The position numbers and the translations under genes were made by a program. Below are positions 26,577 through 35,454 of a stretch of 64,000 nt of DNA, piece by piece. The stretch is from Cryobacterium breve (GTDB taxonomy: Bacteria > Actinomycetota > Actinomycetes > Actinomycetales > Microbacteriaceae): positions 2,790,001 to 2,854,000 of the forward strand of contig NZ_CP075584.1 of assembly GCF_027594785.1 (NCBI RefSeq), written 5' to 3'. The notes under the pieces are model-generated. The model searched no databases. It was not told the origin of the DNA and saw only the letters and a program-made list of their open reading frames with translations. Numbering within the stretch: the first letter of the stretch is position 1; each line of letters opens with the position of its first letter.

Positions 26577-28294
26577 TTAGCCCTGGGCGCGGCGCGGGGC
26601 CGAGCGACGAGCGCCGCCGGCGCCGGCGCCGGCTCCCGAACCGGATCCGCGGACGAGTCCGCCGACCTGCAGGCCGCCGGAGCGACCGGAACCCTGCGGG
26701 GCGTGGCTGCGACCGGAGGTCGCGGGGCGTCCCGAGTGCTCCTGACGCGCTCCGCCGGTCGAGGCGGTGTCGTTGCTGCGGCTGCCGCGGTTGCCGCGAA
26801 CGGGAGCGGTGCTCGCGCCGTCGCGGTCGTCACGGCCGCGCGCGCGCTGCCCGTCCGAGGAGCGCGAGGTGTCGGAGGACGACGAGGAGGCGTAGGAACG
26901 GCTGCCGCCCTGCGAGCGTCCGCCGTCGGAGGACGAGGAGCGTCCGCCGGAGCGACCCCCTCGGAGCGTCCGCCCTGCGAGCGTCCGCCTTCGGAACGGC
27001 CACCCTGCGAGCGTCCGCCTTCGGAACGGCCGCCCTGTGAGCGACCGCCCTGCGAGCGTCCGCCCTGGGACTGGCGCTGCTGCTGCGGCTGTTCGCTGCG
27101 CGGCGCCGGCTTGACGTACGCGGCGACGTCGCCGACGAGGGCGGCGACGGCGGGGGAGTCCGCGGTCACGCGCTGCGGGGTCACCTTGATGGCGGCCTTG
27201 CGCAGCAGGTCCGCGGTGTCGCGACGCTGCTCCGGGAGCACGAGGGTGACGACGTCACCGGCGTGTCCGGCGCGGGCGGTGCGGCCCGAGCGGTGCGTGT
27301 ACGCCTTGTGCTCTGCCGGCGGGTCGACGTGGATGACGAGCTCGATATCGTCGACGTGCACGCCGCGAGCGGCGACATCCGTTGCGACGAGAACGCTCAC
27401 GTCGCCGTTGCTGAACGCGGCGAGGTTGCGGTCACGGGCGACCTGCGAGAGGTTGCCGTGCAGGTCGACCGAGGGGATGCCCGCCTCGGTGAGTGCCTTG
27501 GCGAGCTTCTTCGCGTGGTGCTTGGTGCGCATGAAGAGGATGCGGCGTCCGGTTCCGGAGGCGAGCTTCTCGATGAGCGCCTTCTTCTGTTCGGCGTTGT
27601 CGACTTCGAAGACGTGGTGGGTCATGGCGGAGACGATGCTGTTCGAGTCGTCGACCGAGTGCAGCACCTCGTTGTGGAGGAACTTGCGGACGATCTTGTC
27701 GACGCCGTTGTCCAGCGTGGCCGAGAAGAGCATCCGCTGGCCGCTGTTCGGCGTCTTGTCGAGGATGCGCGTGACGACGGGCAGGAAGCCGAGGTCGGCC
27801 ATGTGGTCGGCCTCGTCGAGCACGGTGATCTCGACGGAGTCGAGGTTGACGTAGCCCTGCTTCATCAGGTCTTCGAGGCGTCCGGGGCAGGCGACGACGA
27901 TGTCGACGCCGGCCTTGAGCGCGGAGACCTGGCGGCCCTGGGAGACGCCGCCGAAGATGGTCGTGACCGTGAGGCCGTATGCCTCGGCGAAGGGGGTGAG
28001 CGCGTTGGTGATCTGGGTGGCGAGCTCACGGGTCGGCGAGAGGATCAGTCCGAGCGGGCGGCCCGGGCGGCGCTTGCCGCCGGCGAGCGTGCCGCCGAGG
28101 CGCGCGGCCATCGGGATCGCGAAGGCGAGGGTCTTGCCGGAGCCGGTCTTGCCGCGACCGAGCACGTCCCGGCCCTTGAGGGTGTCGGGGAGGGTGTCGA
28201 CCTGGATCGGGAAGGGGCTGTCGATTCCCTGCGCCGTGAGCACGGCAACGAGGGGAGCCGGCACGCCAAGCGCGCCGAAGGAAATTTCAGACAA
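26577..28294 (-). CDS. DEAD-box ATP-dependent RNA helicase with RGG-like tail (homopolymer frameshift in sequence)
   Basis: About 572 residues if one base is added to the five-base C run at 26956-26960, joining GGRSEG to GRSGGRSSSS. Two RecA-like domains: Q motif FPIQVDTLPD, Walker A GRGKTGSGKTLAF, PTRELA, DEAD-box VLDEADHM, SAT in LFSATLDNG, and in domain 2 TDVAARGVHV and HRSGRTARAG. After residue 395 comes a Gly/Arg/Ser repeat tail (GGRSQ and GGRSE alternating in 15-base units), an RNA-binding tail like that of cold-shock DEAD-box proteins. It starts at TTG 28294 with AAAGG upstream and has a long upstream gene-free region, which would suit cold-shock control. Confidence 0.93.
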
Positions 28295-28619
28295 AGTGGT
28301 GCCTTTCGGGCATCAGAGCCCTCCGTCGAACCGTGTGCGCACCCCGAGTGAGGGAATGCAGGCTTCGGAGCCAGGAGGATTCACATGGCGAAGGTGCCAA
28401 TGGGCACATCCGTTCGCCGTAAGAATGTTCATTCGCAATATGCGCTCGGCCCACCAAAATGGTGTGCCGCCGCAACAAGAAGAGGGCGTTCTACGACGCA
28501 GCGAGCGCAGCGATGCATTCGCAAGTTGTTTCAGTCTAGCGGATGCTGTCAAGCACCCTCCCAGAAAAGCCCCGGTCGGCCCCCGCTCGCCCCGGGCACG
28601 CCTATCGACGGAAGGTGCG
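28295..28619. other. Gene-free region upstream of the helicase gene
   Basis: 325 bp between the helicase start and the DUF1684 stop. The base composition is less GC-rich than the flanks (for example 28420-28470), and no frame with native codon use is present. On the minus strand a TTGACA is found near 28551-28556; a good -10 at the right distance is not obvious. A transcript from there would have an untranslated leader of more than 200 bases, as seen for cold-induced DEAD-box genes. Inference only. Confidence 0.4.
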
Positions 28620-29258
28620 TTAGTCGAGGTCGCCCGTGTAGAGCTCGCCGACCGGAACATCGACCGTGACGGTGTTGCCGGCCTGCGCGAGCGGGCAGGC
28701 CCACATCGGGTCGTAGGCGCACGACGGGTTGTATGCGAAGTTGAAGTCGAGGATCACGGTGTCGTCACCGACGCCGGGGCCCAGGTCCGCCCCCTTGATC
28801 GTGTCGAGCAGGTAGCGCCCGCCGCCGTACGTCCCGCCGGGCCGGCCGGCGAGACCGTCCTTGATCGGCAGGAACAGGCCGCCGCCGTAGCTGCCGAGCC
28901 GCCACAGGTCGATCGGGCCGAGGTAGGGCAGCCGCACGATGCCGACCAGGTCGAACGGCACGGTGCCGTCCGTCCCGGTCTCGACCGCGATTCGGTGCGG
29001 CTCCGGAGCCCGGTGCACTTCGACCTCGAAGCGCCAGTCCGGGTCGTATGGCGCGATCGTGAGCCCCGTGAACGCGGCCCGGTCGTCGGGCAGCAGGGGC
29101 GACGACGGATGCCCCGCGAACAGGTCGTCGCGCCCGCTCCGCCAGAGTTCGTGGCCTGCCGCCGGGTTCTGCACGCTCAGCTGCCGCACTCCGGCATACA
29201 GGCCGGTCACGCGACGGCGCCAGTCGGCGAGCTGAAGGGCCCCGAGCGTCGAGCTCAT
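28620..29258 (-). CDS. DUF1684-family protein
   Basis: 212 residues. Recognisable DUF1684 blocks: LADWRRRVTGLYAGVR, HELWRSGRDDLFAGHPSSPL, LPDDRAAFTGLTIAPYDP, LDTIKGADLG and the C-terminal DFNFAYNPSCAYDPMWACPLA, with two conserved Cys that may bind metal. Function of the family is not known to me; it is cytosolic. The start codon overlaps the stop of the SRPBCC gene by 4 bp, so they form an operon. Confidence 0.88.
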   Translation of the reverse strand: MSSTLGALQLADWRRRVTGLYAGVRQLSVQNPAAGHELWRSGRDDLFAGHPSSPLLPDDRAAFTGLTIAPYDPDWRFEVEVHRAPEPHRIAVETGTDGTVPFDLVGIVRLPYLGPIDLWRLGSYGGGLFLPIKDGLAGRPGGTYGGGRYLLDTIKGADLGPGVGDDTVILDFNFAYNPSCAYDPMWACPLAQAGNTVTVDVPVGELYTGDLD

Positions 29259-29929
29259 GCCGGTGCCTCCGTCGGGGTCGGTGTCGTATTTCCGTCGTCG
29301 GCCGAACCAATTCGACGGAGTTTTTCGGTTTCCGGGGTGTTTTCGGGCCTCTCACGTGCAATTCGGACAGAATCTCCGTCGAATTCGTCAGGGCGCGTGG
29401 ATGCATCGCCGTCTGTCGGACCCGCAGACCCGGCCGCGTCGATGCCCACGTCGAAACGCCAGGTCGGTGCGAGCCGCTTGAGTTGCAGCATCCGCCACTG
29501 CCACATCGCCCAGAACACCGGCCAGCTCGCCAGGGTGAGCGCGCCGGTGCCGAAGATGAGCTGGTCGCGGTAGAGCGTCTTGCCGGTGCCGGCCGGGTCT
29601 GCCGCCACGGCCATCCGGTGGTCCCAGAGTGTGACGGCCTCGAGGGCGCCAGACACGCCCCGGCCGGTGTCGCGCACGATGCGCACGCCGTCGCGCCGCT
29701 CGGTAGACATCTGCAGCCGGATCACCTGCTTCCCCATCGGCACGAGGCCGAGCGCGGTGAGTTCGACCGGGTGCTCGCCGGGTTCCCAGATCGAGGGGAA
29801 GCCGTCGGCCTCGAGCGACTCCACGCTGATGAGAGGGGAACTCACCTCGCGGAAGACGGCGGGGCTCTGCAGGGCGCGCCACGCGGCATCCGGCGGGCAA
29901 TCGAGGATTTCTTTCAGGAGAACACGCAT
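29255..29929 (-). CDS. SRPBCC (START-like) protein with repeat-derived C-terminus
   Basis: 224 residues. Residues 1-170 look like a SRPBCC/polyketide-cyclase-like ligand-binding fold: LLKEILDCPPDAAWRALQSP at the start, VSGALEAVTLWDHRMAVAAD and YRDQLIFGTGALTLASWPVFW later. The last ~45 residues (from RPDEFDGDSVRI to GSADDGNTT) are encoded by repeat element B2, which lies inside the gene at 29305-29388, so the tail was probably acquired by insertion. The gene overlaps DUF1684 by 4 bp. Ligand unknown. Confidence 0.8.
   Translation of the reverse strand: MRVLLKEILDCPPDAAWRALQSPAVFREVSSPLISVESLEADGFPSIWEPGEHPVELTALGLVPMGKQVIRLQMSTERRDGVRIVRDTGRGVSGALEAVTLWDHRMAVAADPAGTGKTLYRDQLIFGTGALTLASWPVFWAMWQWRMLQLKRLAPTWRFDVGIDAAGSAGPTDGDASTRPDEFDGDSVRIARERPENTPETEKLRRIGSADDGNTTPTPTEAPA
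29305..29388. repeat. Terminal-inverted-repeat element, family B copy 2, inside a coding region
   Basis: Left end AACCAATTCGACGGAG, right end CTCCGTCGAATTCGT; 13-14 of the terminal bases pair. The interior starts TTTTTCGGTTTCCGGGG, related to but diverged from copies 1 and 3. It is translated as part of the C-terminus of the SRPBCC gene without interrupting the frame. Confidence 0.85.
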
Positions 29930-29971
29930 GCCCCCAGTCTGTGGTGCCGGGGCATGCAGTACAACTGAGGA

Positions 29972-30407
29972 GTGGCAATTCGGTACTGGCTCGGGGTCGC
30001 GCAGCGCGATAACGTGCAGCGGGGCGTCGCTATGGGGTTCGCGCAGGCCGGCTACCGGCTGCGCACCACGCTCGAGGGCATGCGGGAGAGCGACGGGGTC
30101 GTCTACTACTCGCCGAAGACCGCCGTCGAGGGCGAGCTGCTGCGGGAGTTCACCGCGATCGGGTTCGTCGCCGAGGGGAACGCGTACGAATTCCGGAGCC
30201 CCGAGACGCCCTCCGGCACCTATGTGCCGTGGCGGCGGCGCATCGACTACGACACGGATGCCGTCAGCACCTCGATCCGCCCGCTCCTGAACGTGCTCGA
30301 GTTCACCCGGTCCGACCCGGACTGGGGCTACCAGGCTCCGCCGCGGCCTGCTCGAGATCTCGCGGCACGACTACGACCTGATCCGGAGGCAGATGCGCCG
30401 CATGTAG
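29972..30407 (+). CDS. EVE-domain protein (frameshift in sequence)
   Basis: 144 residues after removing the extra base in AGGCT at 30333-30337, which restores GYQLRRGLLEISRHDYDLIR and a stop at 30405-30407. The whole protein is one EVE domain: AIRYWLGVAQRDNVQRGVAM, SDGVVYYSPKT, LREFTAIGFVAEGNAYEF and PWRRRIDY. EVE is a PUA-like fold that binds modified bases (5-methyl- or hydroxymethyl-cytosine) in some restriction enzymes and RNA modifications in YTH relatives. Standing alone here, its ligand is unknown. GTG start preceded by GAGG. Confidence 0.85.
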
Positions 30408-30454
30408 GCGCCGGAGCGGCTTGGGCGCCTGTCTCCCGCCCGCCCGCCAGCCCC

Positions 30455-30698
30455 GGAGCCGGTCGGCGTGCGTTGTGTCGGAGTTTTTCGCGACACGCCG
30501 TGAGTCCGGGCGGTGGATGCCGCGAGTCGCGAAATTCTCCGACGTTGCGTCGTCCACGGCCTGCGCCGCATCCGCCGCGTGCGCGGTTTCGGGCGGGTGT
30601 CGGAGCCGGTCGGCGTGCGTTATGTCGGAGTTTTTCGCGACACGCCGTGAACCCGGGCGGCGGATGCCGCGAGTCGCGAAAATCTCCGACGTTGCGTC
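30455..30698. repeat. Two direct copies of a hairpin element, family D
   Basis: Copies at 30455-30551 and 30602-30698, 97 bp each, about 93% identical by eye. In each, GTCGGAGTTTTTCGCGAC pairs with GTCGCGAAATTCTCCGAC (GTCGCGAAAATCTCCGAC in the second copy), so every unit is a long imperfect hairpin. They occupy most of the 374-bp gap between the EVE gene and the coiled-coil gene; the remainder is GC-rich with no coding seen. Confidence 0.85.
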
Positions 30699-30781
30699 CG
30701 CCGCGGTGTCTGCCGCATCCGACGCGTGCAGCGCGGCCGCACCCGCCATTCGCCCCAGCCGCGTTGATTAGACTCGCGGCT

Positions 30782-32053
30782 ATGACTGGCGATCTCTGGT
30801 GGGTACCCTCGGCCATACTTCTCGCGTTCGTGGTCCTCGGGGTGACTCTCGTCGTCGCATCCGCCCGCCGCCGGCGCCGCGACCGGGAACAGGCGGAGGC
30901 CGCGGTCGTCGCCGAACGCGCACGCGCCGCTGCGATCGCCCTGGTGCGCGCCGATGACCAGGTCGGCGCCGCGACCGACGAACTCGGGTTCGCGGTCGCC
31001 CAGTTCGGCGAGGCGGCGACCCGGGACTTCGCCACGGCCCTCGAGCTCTCCCGCCGCCAGCTGCGGGACGCCTTCGCCCTGCAACAGAAGCTCGACGACA
31101 GCGTGCCGGACACCGAGTCCGAGCGCCGCCGCTGGACGGAACAGATCATCGCGCTCGCCGCCGAGTCGACGACCCGCCTCGCCGAGCAGGACCGTGTCTT
31201 CACCGCCCGCCGCGGGCGCGAGCGCGACGCCCCGCTCCTCCTCGAGCAGCTCACCCGCCGCGTCGACCGGGTGACCGATCGAGTCGCCTCGGGCGCGGCG
31301 AGCATCGACAGGCTCCGGCTCAGTTACGCCCCCACCGCACTCGCTGCGTTCAGCGGCAACGTCGCCGAGGCGCGCACCGCCCTCGGGCAGGCGAAACAGG
31401 CCACGGATGCCGCGGCCGCCCACCTCAAGGCCGTCCCCGGCTACCCCATCGGTGACGAACTCGCGGCCGCGGAACTCGGGCTCTTCCACGCCGGAAAGCT
31501 CCTCGACGCGATCGAGACCGGAGAGGACCAGCTGCACGTCGGCCAGGCGACCCTCAATGCCGCCCTCGACTCCGCCGACGCCGAGATCGCCGAGGCCCGC
31601 ACCCTCCGTGACGGGCACGAGGAGTCCGTCGCGGCCGCCGAACTGAACCGGGTGATCACCGCGGCCGATGCGATCGTGGCCGAGTTGCGGCATCCGTCGC
31701 GGGTGAGCGACCCCGCCGCCGACCTCGCCCGGCTGCGCGAGGTGCTCGACGGGCTCGACGTCACCCGGTCGGAGGCGCGCAACCAGCAGTTGCGTCTCGA
31801 CAACGCCCGGGCGGCGCTCGCCGGCGCCCTGCTGGCCGCGCGCAGCCAGGGAACCGTGACCCGCAGCTTCATCGCGGCCCACCCCGGCCGGGTCGGCGCG
31901 GAGGCCCGTACCCGGCTCGCCGAATCCGAGCGGCTCGTCGCACTCGCCGAGGCCGAAGCGGACCCCGTGACCGCGCTCGACACGGCGCGCCGGGCGACGA
32001 CCCTCGCAACGGATGCCGACGCCCTCGCCCGCTACGACGCTCGCTTCGACTGA
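30782..32053 (+). CDS. Membrane-anchored coiled-coil protein
   Basis: 423 residues. One N-terminal membrane helix (WWVPSAILLAFVVLGVTLVV), a basic stop (ARRRRRDREQAEA), then nearly continuous Ala/Glu/Arg-rich helices with heptad character to the end, predicted to face the cytoplasm. It contains no catalytic motif. The layout resembles EzrA-like or septum-associated coiled coils and the helical regions of actinobacterial TPM-domain proteins, but no family call is secure. The next gene (ComB-like) follows after 77 bp. Confidence 0.75.
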   Translation: MTGDLWWVPSAILLAFVVLGVTLVVASARRRRRDREQAEAAVVAERARAAAIALVRADDQVGAATDELGFAVAQFGEAATRDFATALELSRRQLRDAFALQQKLDDSVPDTESERRRWTEQIIALAAESTTRLAEQDRVFTARRGRERDAPLLLEQLTRRVDRVTDRVASGAASIDRLRLSYAPTALAAFSGNVAEARTALGQAKQATDAAAAHLKAVPGYPIGDELAAAELGLFHAGKLLDAIETGEDQLHVGQATLNAALDSADAEIAEARTLRDGHEESVAAAELNRVITAADAIVAELRHPSRVSDPAADLARLREVLDGLDVTRSEARNQQLRLDNARAALAGALLAARSQGTVTRSFIAAHPGRVGAEARTRLAESERLVALAEAEADPVTALDTARRATTLATDADALARYDARFD

Positions 32054-32130
32054 CCCGCCCCAGCCCTCGCCGGCCACGCGTCCGCATGCTCGGGGACGGT
32101 GGTCGGCCGTCCGACGGGTAGCCTTTTCCA

Positions 32131-32712
32131 GTGAGTGAATCCCTGCCCCAGCAGAAGTACCAGGTCCGCTTCGACGTCGGCCTCGCCGGGTTCCAGGCGC
32201 TCGCCGAGGATGCGGACGTGATCATCCTTGCGGACGCCCTGCCCACCGTCGGCGACACGGCACCCGCGACGCCCTTCGGCGAGCACCTCGTGATCGTGGC
32301 CGACCTCGGCAACCCGGCGCGGGTCGCCCAGTGGGTGCTCGCGCAGCAGACCGAGAAGGCCGACCGGTTCTCCGTGGCCGTGGTCGCCGTGGGGGAGCGG
32401 CGCCGCGACGGATCCCCGCGCCCGGCAGTCGAAGACTTCCTCCTGGCCGGGGAAGTGATCGACGAGCTCTCCCGCCTCGGAATCGACCACTGTTCGCCGG
32501 AGGCCGCGGCCCCCTCCGCCGGATTCCTCGGGCTCCATCGCGCCCTGCGTCACCTCGTGAGCGCGTCCGAGACCGCCGTTGCGCTCCGTGCGGCCGGCCG
32601 CGCCGAGGAGATCCGGGCTGCGATCGATCTGGCCCGGCCCCACGCGCCAGCGGATGCCGCCCAACAATCAGCCGAGATTCGCCGTGTCCGGGAATTCCGG
32701 TTTCCGGCCTGA
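32131..32712 (+). CDS. 2-phosphosulfolactate phosphatase (ComB)-like protein
   Basis: 193 residues from GTG 32131. The ComB fold is seen in KYQVRFDVGLAGFQALAED, VIILADALPTVGD, VAVVAVGERRRDGSPRPAVEDFLLAGEVI and HCSPEAAAPSAGFLGLH. ComB makes sulfolactate in coenzyme M synthesis in archaea; actinobacteria do not make coenzyme M, and relatives there have no proven role. The acidic phosphatase residues are partly present (DGSxRPAVED). Substrate unknown. Confidence 0.8.
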   Translation: MSESLPQQKYQVRFDVGLAGFQALAEDADVIILADALPTVGDTAPATPFGEHLVIVADLGNPARVAQWVLAQQTEKADRFSVAVVAVGERRRDGSPRPAVEDFLLAGEVIDELSRLGIDHCSPEAAAPSAGFLGLHRALRHLVSASETAVALRAAGRAEEIRAAIDLARPHAPADAAQQSAEIRRVREFRFPA

Positions 32713-32796
32713 CGTTTCATTACTCGCAACAGCCTCGCACCAGCCTCGCAACAGCCTCGCAACACCCCGAGTCACCGACCGAACCAGGAGCACACC

Positions 32797-33099
32797 ATGA
32801 AGGCAGTATTCAACGGCACCACGATCGCCGAAGCCCCCCAGTCCGAGCTCGTCAAGATCGAAGGCAACTGGTACTTCCCGCCGGCAAGCGTCAAGCCCGG
32901 ATTCCTCGTGGAGAGCGCGACCCCGTACACCTGCCCGTGGAAGGGTGAATGCCAGTACTTCAGCCTGCAGGACGGCGACACCCTGCTGCAGGACCGCGCC
33001 TGGAGCTACCCCACTCCGTACCCCGCGTCGTTCGACCGGGTCGGCCAGGACTACAGCGGCTACGTCGCCTTCTGGAAGGAAATCTCCGTCACCGAGTAG
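32797..33099 (+). CDS. DUF427-family protein
   Basis: 100 residues covering a complete DUF427 domain: MKAVFNGTTIAEAPQSELVK, GNWYFPPASVK, TPYTCPWKGECQYFSL with the characteristic Cys pair, and SYPTPYPASFDRVGQDYSGYVAFW. DUF427 proteins are small cytosolic beta proteins with no settled function. AGGAG lies seven bases before the ATG. The gene is convergent with the TehA-like transporter, one base between the stops. Confidence 0.92.
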   Translation: MKAVFNGTTIAEAPQSELVKIEGNWYFPPASVKPGFLVESATPYTCPWKGECQYFSLQDGDTLLQDRAWSYPTPYPASFDRVGQDYSGYVAFWKEISVTE

Positions 33100-33100
33100 G

Positions 33101-34203
33101 TCAGGCGCGCGCTTGCGTCGAGCGCGCGTGTGCCCGCACGAGGTACCCGACCGAGCGCACGGCGATACTGCCGATCAGGAGGGTCACGGTGGCGAGGATG
33201 CCGGTTCCGGCGAACCCGGACACCCAGGCCCCCGACACCCACAGGCTCATGGCCGACCCGGTCCCGGCGCCGGGCGCGGCGGCACCTCCGATCCAGTGCA
33301 GGGCGTAGGTCCCGCTCGCCGCGGCCGTGAAGGTGAACGCCCAGAAGCCGAGGTCGAACCCGAGCCGCCAATAAGTGGCGAGCATCATCACCTGCACGAG
33401 GATCAGCAGCACGAACGTCCCGAGCAGGACGGTCTCGAGCGTGTCGAGCCGGCCGCCGTTGGAGGCGAACCAGGCGTTCCCCGCGACTGCGGGCGGGGCC
33501 GAGAAGATCGCGAACGTCGGCAGCAGGCGGGCAGGAAGGGCGGGTCGGAATGCCATCCTGCCGAGGATGAGCGCACCCAGCAGCATCCAGAACAGCAGCC
33601 CGACCCCGATAGACGCGACGCTCAGCGTCGTCCAGCCGAACGTTCCCGCCGACTGCCCGGCGATGAAGGCTGCGGCGACCGTCGGAAGAAAGTACCCGGC
33701 ATGGAGTGTGTCGATGTCGCGCATCCGGAGAGCCAGCTGCGCGACCGACCACGACCCGAATACGAGCGCCGCGACCATGAACACGACGACGACCCCCTGC
33801 ACCAGTCCGACCAGGAGCCCGGGGGCGATCCCGGCAGCGCCCCCGCAAGCGGATGCCCGGCACCGGAACCCGCGGATAGGGACACGGCGGCATGGGTGCC
33901 CAGCAGCATCCCGGTCGTGGGCGCGAGGGCGGCGAACGGTCCCTGGACCGGGTCGGCAAGGTCACCCCTGATCGTCCCCCCGTTGTTCCGGCTACGCACG
34001 AGGTAATTGGCGAGGACCGCAACCCAGGCGACGAGCCCGAACACCCACAGGGCCTCACCGATGCCAGCGGGCGTGCCGAGCACTCCCGCGGCCATCGTCC
34101 AGGTGCCGGCAAGGCCAGACAGTCCGAAAGGGATGCCGAAGCTGGTCAGCGGGGCCCGCCCGGTCCGCAGGACTCTCCGGAACGCACGAGGGGATGCCGG
34201 CAT
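33101..34203 (-). CDS. TehA/SLAC1-type anion channel or exporter (homopolymer frameshift in sequence)
   Basis: About 367 residues if one base is added to the five-base C run at 33840-33844, giving HPLAGGAAGIAPGLLVG. Ten membrane helices of the TDT/SLAC1 family: FGIPFGLSGLAGTWTMAAG near the N-terminus, LAPTTGMLLG, YFLPTVAAAFIAGQSAG, LALRMRDIDTLHAGYF, TYWRLGFDLGFWAFTFTAAA and a C-terminal Arg-rich end. Members include the tellurite-resistance channel TehA and plant SLAC1 anion channels. Substrate not evident. ATG 34203 has AGGGG eight bases upstream. The 268-bp gap before the divergent NERD gene shows no coding. Confidence 0.88.
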
Positions 34204-34471
34204 GATCGTTCCCCTCGGGCCGCTGTTGAACGGACAGATGTCCTCTCAATAGAATACTGGAGTCGGAGCGACCCGCGAAGAGGGCAGCGGGGGCCGTCAG
34301 CCGCGTGCGTTTCGTCCGATCGGTCCTCGGGCCGGCGTGCTCGGGAGACGCCCCAAGAGCCTGCTGACCCAACCGCATCTTCCCGCGGAGTAAGGACGCG
34401 CCCATCTTTGGGGTGACAATGGGCTGACAGGACTTGCGATCGCGCGTAGTAAAAGTAACGGACCGGCAGAC

Positions 34472-35282
34472 ATGGTGAGGCTCAGCGGCGGCGGCATGTA
34501 CAGGCGGCGCATGGCGGAATCCGTGATCGACAAGCTGCTGCGCGAGCAGGGCGGAACGCCGGACCGTTCCCCGTGGCTTCGGTTCAGCGGGCGCTCACCG
34601 CTCAGCAAGCGCTGCGAGGGCTGGTATCTCGCCGCGCTCGGTGAGATCGCCGTCGGGAAGAGCCTCGAGGCGCTCAGGCTCCGACTGGACCGTCTTCCAC
34701 GCGCTCCCGATCGGCCTCGAGGGCTGGGACATCGACCACCTGATCGTCGGCCCAGGCGGAGTGATCACCATCAACGCGAAGCAGCACCGCGGGGCACGCA
34801 TCCTCGTCGACAAGTCCGTGCTGACCGTCAACGGACGCACCGTGCCCTACCTCCGTCACGCCGAGTTCGAGGCGAACCACGTCACCGACCTGATGAGCGA
34901 CCGCCGTGCCCAGACCGCACCGGTGCGGCCGACGGTGGTCTTCGTCGGCGCGCGCGAGGTCAAGGTCAGGGCTCGCCCGCCGTTCGTCACGGTGCTCGAC
35001 GTCGACGACCTCGTCGGCTGGCTCGAGGCTCTCCCGGTCGTGCTCGACCAGAATGAGTGCGGCCGGTTCACCGACCTGTTCGACAACCCGGCCATGTGGG
35101 CGAACGTGCCCGTCGAAACCGGTGACGACCTGATCGAACGCTTTGAGGTCCTCGACACGGAAGTCCGTGCGGCCGGCCGCCAGCGCCGCATCTACCTCCC
35201 GCTCGGGATCTTCCTCGGCAGCGCCGCCGGCTTCTTCGGGATCTTCGGGCTCGTGTCCGAGGCCCTGGGTCTCAGCGGCTGA
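34472..35282 (+). CDS. NERD-domain (nuclease-related) membrane protein (frameshift in sequence)
   Basis: 269 residues after removing the extra base in AGGCT at 34676-34680 (EALSSDWTVFHAL restored). The NERD domain spans about 45-160: LAALGEIAVGKSLEAL, DIDHLIVGPGGVITINAKQH, with the Asp and the Lys (INAKQH) in the restriction-endonuclease-like pattern E...D...xxK. A single membrane helix lies near the C-terminus (LPLGIFLGSAAGFFGIFGLV). NERD proteins are assumed to process DNA, but activity has rarely been shown. ATG 34511, 13 codons later, is an alternative start. Repeat B3 begins 8 bp past the stop. Confidence 0.87.
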
Positions 35283-35290
35283 CGTCCCCT

Positions 35291-35376
35291 AACCGATTCG
35301 ACGGAGTTTTTGGGTTTTACACGCGTGGAAACGCGTTTTAAGCGCTTTCCGGGCAAAGACTCCGTCGAATTCGTTA
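35291..35376. repeat. Terminal-inverted-repeat element, family B copy 3
   Basis: Left end AACCGATTCGACGGAG, right end CTCCGTCGAATTCGTTA. The interior shares TTTTAAGCGCTTTCCGGGCA with copy 1. It lies between the NERD gene and the convergent GH18 gene, again a convergent-gene site. Confidence 0.87.
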
Positions 35377-35454
35377 GGGCATTCTGGCCGGCGAGCGGGC
35401 GCGCAGGGGAGCAGGCAAGCGGATGCCGCCGACCGGGCGAACCGCTCGCCGCCG

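Noticed and set aside
28385-28669. 94-codon plus-strand frame with AGGAGG upstream
   Set aside because: Codon use is unlike the neighbours, composition is Arg/Cys/Pro-rich without pattern, and it runs into the DUF1684 gene on the other strand.
30455-30698. Insertion sequence
   Set aside because: Direct copies and hairpins but no transposase frame.
32131-32712. Coenzyme M synthesis gene
   Set aside because: Only the ComB-like fold is visible; no other coenzyme M genes, and actinobacteria are not known to make it.
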